The position numbers and the translations under genes are program-made. A stretch of DNA of 43,263 nt, from IMG/VR virus record IMGVR_UViG_3300046517_000678, positions 1 through 43,263 of that record. One strand, given 5' to 3'. Origin of the DNA: a virus. The number at the start of each line of letters is the position of its first letter. Positions within the stretch are counted from its first letter, which is position 1. The notes beneath the pieces are model-generated. The model saw nothing but the letters and a program-made list of their open reading frames with translations, was not told the origin of the DNA and made no database searches. This document shows positions 39,510 to 43,263 of this stretch, one piece after another.

Positions 39510-39547
39510 GGCGCTCCAGGCATCACATCACCTGGAGCGTCTTTCTT
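39510..39547 (+). terminator. Hairpin with T-rich tail upstream of the lysin gene (copy 2)
   Basis: Same 11-bp stem (39510-39520 with 39531-39541) as in copy 1, one pair changed to G-T, followed by TTTCTT. It is conserved between alleles, while the adjacent bases differ. Confidence 0.6.
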
Positions 39548-39575
39548 ATAGACACCGTCGGTTGAGGTCTGGTTG

Positions 39576-42500
39576 ATGCCGGGCGTCATCCCGCTAGAGG
39601 ACGCGCAGCAACTGGTCACCGATCGTCTGAAGCAGCACGCCCAGGACGCGCTGCAGTCAATCCAACAGGCGAATCAGCCACCGCTCCAGATCACGCAGCT
39701 CCCCGTTGAGGTCCCTGGTCCGCAGATCGACCCGAACGAGATCATCCAGCGACTGCAGCAGCACGCTCAGGGCGTGTTCGATGCAGCGCAGCAAGCCAAC
39801 CAGCCACCGCTGCAGAACGTCCAGATCGACCCGAACGAGATCGTCAGCCGACTCCAGCAGCACGCACAGGACACGCTCGCGAGCATGGGCCAGACCCTCG
39901 CGCCGGAGCCGCCGCAGCAGCAGCCTGATACCAGCGCACAGGCCGCCGTACAGACACCACAGACCACGGGACCGAGCGCGAACGCTCAGGCACAGGTCGG
40001 GCCGTCGGTAGCGCCTGGTGGGGACCTGCGTGACTACGCGCGCCAGGCCGCACGCAAGGCTGGCATCGACCCGGACATCTTTCTCAAGCAGATCGACCAG
40101 GAATCGGGGTTCAACCCGGTCGCGAAGTCCGGCGCCGGCGCAATCGGGATCGCGCAGTTCATGCCCGCGACCGCGCAGGGTATGGGCATCGACCCGACCG
40201 ACCCGTACGCCGCGCTGGACGCCGCGGCGCAGCTCGACGCGCAGAACCTGAAGAAGTACGGCGGCGATTATGCAAAAGCGCTGGCGGCGTACAACGCCGG
40301 CCCCGGCAATGTCGACCAGTACGGTGGTGTGCCGCCGTTCGAGGAGACGCAGCGCTACGTTCGGAACATCCTGGGCGGCGCGGCGAGCACGGTCGGAAAC
40401 GCTGCCAGTGCAGTTGGCACTGCTGCAGATACTGCTCGGGGCACGGTGGCCAACGCGGTGCTGCCGACGCTGAGCCAGTTCGGCGACCGCGAGCTCAACA
40501 GCGCCGAAGCGTACGCCGCGTGCGGACCCGCCGCGGCAGTGCGCTTCTCTCAAATGTTCGGACGCAACCCGACGCTGAGAGAAGCGGTCGACCTGGCCAA
40601 GAACGTTGGCTGGACCGCGGACACGGGGATGGCCGGCTTGCAGTCTGAGAGCAAGCTGTTCGACGAGATGAACATCCCGCACCGCGTCATCGGCGCGGAC
40701 TGGCAGGCGTTCGCCAAGGAAGCGCAGAGTGGGAACCCGGTCACGTTGTCGACTCCTGGGCACTATTTCACAGCGGACGCGTACGACCCATCGTCTGGTG
40801 CGTTCCACGTCGGCTCGAGCGGGACCGATCTCCGTGGCGGTAAGGAATGGATGACGCCGGCCGAAATGGAGCAGCGGATGGGACCGCTACAGGGTGGTCT
40901 CGCGGCGGACAACCCGAACATCCCAGGGACCTCGCCGCTGTCGCAGGGAACACGGCCGGCGCCGGCTCCCACCAACATCGTCGAGCAAGGTGCGAGCGTG
41001 CTCGCGGGTGGTCTCCAGCAAGTCGACAGCGCGGTCAAGAACGCGGCTCAGAATGTCGGCGGAGCGATCTCGTCCGCGGTCGCCGACCCGAATGCGGCCG
41101 TGTCCAACGTCGGACAAGCCATCGAGCAGAACCAGGCCAATCCGCCGCTGATGGGAGTGCGCAACCAGATCGCGAACGCGCCGGTGATTGGCGGCGCGCT
41201 GGGGATGCTGCGCGGGCCTGAGTTGTTGAGCGACGAGGAGATTCTTCAGCAGCCGCAGGCCGATACCGCGCGGCAATTGCTCGAGCAGTTCCGTCAGGCG
41301 AGCGTCGCGAAGGGGCTCACGGTTCCGCCAGTCACCGACCAGGACGTGGCCGGCGCTGCTCGCACCATGCTGGAAGGTCAGTCGATCGCGATGAGCGGCA
41401 AGGGCATTGGTCGCGAGCCATTGCCGGCTGAGCCTGGTGCAGTCACTGCGCCGGCTGCTGCTCCAGCGGAGCCTGCGAGCACGCGGATGTACCACGGCAC
41501 CGGCGCGGCGTTCGACCGACCAAGCCAGTTCGATCCGAATGGCTTGTTCGGTCCTGGGTACTACGTCACCAGCGACCCGCGCGTGGCAGGCGGGATCGTG
41601 GGCGAAGGACCGTCAGCACTTCAACCGCAGATTGACGAACTGCGCGCGAAGGTGGCGGACCCAGCGACTTCAGACCGACTCCGCTTCGTACTCCAGCGAG
41701 ACCTCACGGAACTGGAGAACCAAGTAGCAGAGACACCTACAAACGTGGAGCGCGAGGGCTACGCGCAGCAGAGAGGCACGCACGCGCTAGCTGTACAGGC
41801 CGAGATTGACCGACTGCGCGGGTATCAGTCGATGGGGATGTCCAGTCCCGATGACTTGGCGCGTATCGGCGATCTGGAGACTGAACTACGCACGCTGGGC
41901 GGTCCCAACGTCCGCGCGGTGGACGTGCCCAAGAACCTGACGTTGTTAGATATGGAAGGTCCGGTCACTGACGAGCAGATCCAAAGAATCGGGTCTGCTC
42001 TGGGTGGTTCCAATGGACAACAGTTCGTGGAAATGGCTTCTACGGCAGGACCGCATGCCGGGGCAGGCTTCGAAACGGGAGCCGACCTGTACGACTGGTT
42101 AGGTTCCGCGTTTCTCCATGATGACAAGCGCGCCATGAATCGAGTGTTGCAGCAGGCTGGGTTCGATGGCATTACTTACCAGGGCGGGAGTCGCATCCCG
42201 ATGACGGACGCAGCCGGTGCGCCCATCGAGCACCAGGCGACGGTGGTGTTCCCGCAGTCGCTGGACAAGATCCGCAACGCCATCAGCGGTCGTCAGGGTG
42301 GTGCGGTGGACCCGCTGCTCGCGGCACGGCTCGGCGGCACGGTCGCGGGTGGTGCAGCCGGCTACGCGACCACTCCTGAAGACGCCAGCCCACAGGAACG
42401 CATCGCGCGCACCGCAGCAGGCGCGGGAGCTGGTCTGCTCGCAACCAACGCTGCGGCAGGATTCGCCGGCGCTGGTCCGCTCGAGCGGCAGGTGTTCGAG

Positions 42501-43263
42501 AATCTGCAGAGTCTGCGCGAGACGCGCTTTCCTCCAACCAGACCGTCGCTACCGCCAACCCGAGGACCAATCGCTCAGGCAGTCGACCTCACCAAGCAGT
42601 CCATGCTGTCCAATCCCGCGACGCACATCGCCAACGTCATCGGCAACACCATCGAGCTCGCGCGTCAGCCCGTGGCGCTCACGCTGGGCGGTCGTGGGGC
42701 CGATGCGGTGGCTGGTGTCAGTGCAGTGGGTCGCGCGCTTCCAGAGGCTGTCGGCGCCGCGGTCTCAGCGTTGCGGGGACGACAACTCGCCACGCTGGAA
42801 CGTCCAGGGGGCACCATCGGAGGTCCTGGTGTCGGTGGCGCGGTCAAGTCGTCGGTGTTCCGCGCGCTGTCCGCTTCGGACGCATTCACGCGCACGCTGG
42901 GCGAGTACCAGGGCATGGCCGCGGAGGCGAGCAGACTGTTGCGCGAAGCTGGCATGTCCGCGAGCGACCCGCAGGCCGAGAGCTATCTGGCAAGGCACGC
43001 GACCGACCTCTATCGCGAAGGGACGCGCGCCGGCGCGCAGAGCGTCTTCGGCCGTGTTGCCAGCACCGAGCAGGGGACCGGCGTGCTCGACAACGTCTTC
43101 CGAGCGTATTCCAACGAAAAAGAAAAGTTGCTCGCAAGTCCGCGGCTCCGCGACCAGGCCGGGGGCGCGCTGATGGACTTCGGTATCCCGTTCAGCGGGG
43201 TCCCGGTGCAGATGCTCCAGATCGGGCTGAACCGTCTGCCGGTCGCTGCTCAGGCGACGGGTG
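39576..43263 (+). CDS. Polyvalent lysin/ejection protein, second allele (partial at window end)
   Basis: Open from ATG 39576 to the window end (about 1229 codons, no stop seen). It matches the first copy closely in repeats, transglycosylase and C39-like domains; a 7-residue insertion follows GGAAS at about residue 271. The catalytic Glu (QESGF), Cys (AACGPAA) and His (PGHYF) are kept. From MYHGTG (41487) to about 42190 the ADP-ribosyltransferase-like part differs strongly (no GNVAKGG; new coiled segment with QIDELRAKVADP and VQAEIDRLRGYQ), then the copies agree again. The last 127 bases equal 3991-4117 exactly. Confidence 0.85.
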   Translation, partial: MPGVIPLEDAQQLVTDRLKQHAQDALQSIQQANQPPLQITQLPVEVPGPQIDPNEIIQRLQQHAQGVFDAAQQANQPPLQNVQIDPNEIVSRLQQHAQDTLASMGQTLAPEPPQQQPDTSAQAAVQTPQTTGPSANAQAQVGPSVAPGGDLRDYARQAARKAGIDPDIFLKQIDQESGFNPVAKSGAGAIGIAQFMPATAQGMGIDPTDPYAALDAAAQLDAQNLKKYGGDYAKALAAYNAGPGNVDQYGGVPPFEETQRYVRNILGGAASTVGNAASAVGTAADTARGTVANAVLPTLSQFGDRELNSAEAYAACGPAAAVRFSQMFGRNPTLREAVDLAKNVGWTADTGMAGLQSESKLFDEMNIPHRVIGADWQAFAKEAQSGNPVTLSTPGHYFTADAYDPSSGAFHVGSSGTDLRGGKEWMTPAEMEQRMGPLQGGLAADNPNIPGTSPLSQGTRPAPAPTNIVEQGASVLAGGLQQVDSAVKNAAQNVGGAISSAVADPNAAVSNVGQAIEQNQANPPLMGVRNQIANAPVIGGALGMLRGPELLSDEEILQQPQADTARQLLEQFRQASVAKGLTVPPVTDQDVAGAARTMLEGQSIAMSGKGIGREPLPAEPGAVTAPAAAPAEPASTRMYHGTGAAFDRPSQFDPNGLFGPGYYVTSDPRVAGGIVGEGPSALQPQIDELRAKVADPATSDRLRFVLQRDLTELENQVAETPTNVEREGYAQQRGTHALAVQAEIDRLRGYQSMGMSSPDDLARIGDLETELRTLGGPNVRAVDVPKNLTLLDMEGPVTDEQIQRIGSALGGSNGQQFVEMASTAGPHAGAGFETGADLYDWLGSAFLHDDKRAMNRVLQQAGFDGITYQGGSRIPMTDAAGAPIEHQATVVFPQSLDKIRNAISGRQGGAVDPLLAARLGGTVAGGAAGYATTPEDASPQERIARTAAGAGAGLLATNAAAGFAGAGPLERQVFENLQSLRETRFPPTRPSLPPTRGPIAQAVDLTKQSMLSNPATHIANVIGNTIELARQPVALTLGGRGADAVAGVSAVGRALPEAVGAAVSALRGRQLATLERPGGTIGGPGVGGAVKSSVFRALSASDAFTRTLGEYQGMAAEASRLLREAGMSASDPQAESYLARHATDLYREGTRAGAQSVFGRVASTEQGTGVLDNVFRAYSNEKEKLLASPRLRDQAGGALMDFGIPFSGVPVQMLQIGLNRLPVAAQATG

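Larger units (their letters stand above)
39174..43263. repeat. Long diverged repeat, copy B (partner 1-4117)
   Basis: Second copy of the window start, carrying the post-portal gene end, the membrane gene, the hairpin and the lysin allele. The last mismatch with copy A is at 43136 (A against C at 3990). Confidence 0.85.

Noticed and set aside
1-43263. tRNA genes, CRISPR arrays, insertion sequences
   Set aside because: No cloverleaf-like region, spaced repeat array or transposase was noticed on reading; a dedicated tRNA search was not possible.

Overview
The window looks like an almost complete genome of a temperate, probably short-tailed (podovirus-like) double-stranded DNA phage from a GC-rich bacterial host. 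The signs are a terminase-portal-scaffold-coat series, a huge virion lysin/ejection-type protein, a beta-rich tail protein and a side fibre. There is no tape-measure, tail-tube or sheath gene. A lysogeny block carries an XRE repressor and a large serine integrase. No tRNA, rRNA, CRISPR array or insertion sequence was seen. The host cannot be named from the sequence.

Layout. (1) 1-20054, plus strand, late genes: a large polyvalent lysin protein (transglycosylase, C39-like peptidase and ADP-ribosyltransferase-like domains), two Ala/Gln-rich proteins, scaffold-like protein, major capsid protein, small head/tail genes, repeat-rich surface protein, putative adaptor, tail nozzle-like protein, fibre, and a C39-like hydrolase followed by two small membrane proteins (lysis candidates). 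Nearly all genes overlap by 1-4 bases, so expression is tightly coupled. (2) 20225-22888, minus strand: twelve tiny overlapping genes, several with zinc-binding Cys pairs, a SWIM finger, an FlbD-like protein and an OB-fold-like protein. They are driven by a consensus-like promoter that appears to give a leaderless mRNA. (3) 22972-25192, plus: repressor, a 57-residue protein coupled to the integrase, and the integrase. (4) 25145-26330, minus: four genes, including a DpdA/TGT-like protein that suggests 7-deazaguanine DNA modification. (5) 26536-33101, plus, early/replication: small Cys-rich proteins, a secreted Rpf-like transglycosylase, a C5-cytosine methyltransferase, a VRR nuclease, an SSB-like protein and a primase-helicase with an origin-like repeat block in its 3' end. 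(6) 33317-39202, plus: small and large terminase, a stand-alone AEP primase domain, HNH protein and portal.

The last 4.1 kb (39174-43263) is a diverged second copy of the first 4.1 kb, about 39.15 kb apart. The final 127 bases are exactly identical to 3991-4117, directly after the last mismatch. This is what a k=127 graph assembler leaves when a circular path closes onto a strain variant. The simplest reading is therefore a circular or circularly permuted genome of about 39.15 kb, with two alleles of the lysin region joined in one contig. The two alleles differ mainly inside the ADP-ribosyltransferase-like domain, which looks like a swapped toxin/effector cassette and is the most interesting biological signal here.

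Other notable signals are a conserved leader shared by two divergent operons (26331-26383 minus and 27095-27146 plus), an operator-like octamer cluster at 27027-27081, and a small three-helix membrane gene running against the late operon just upstream of the lysin.
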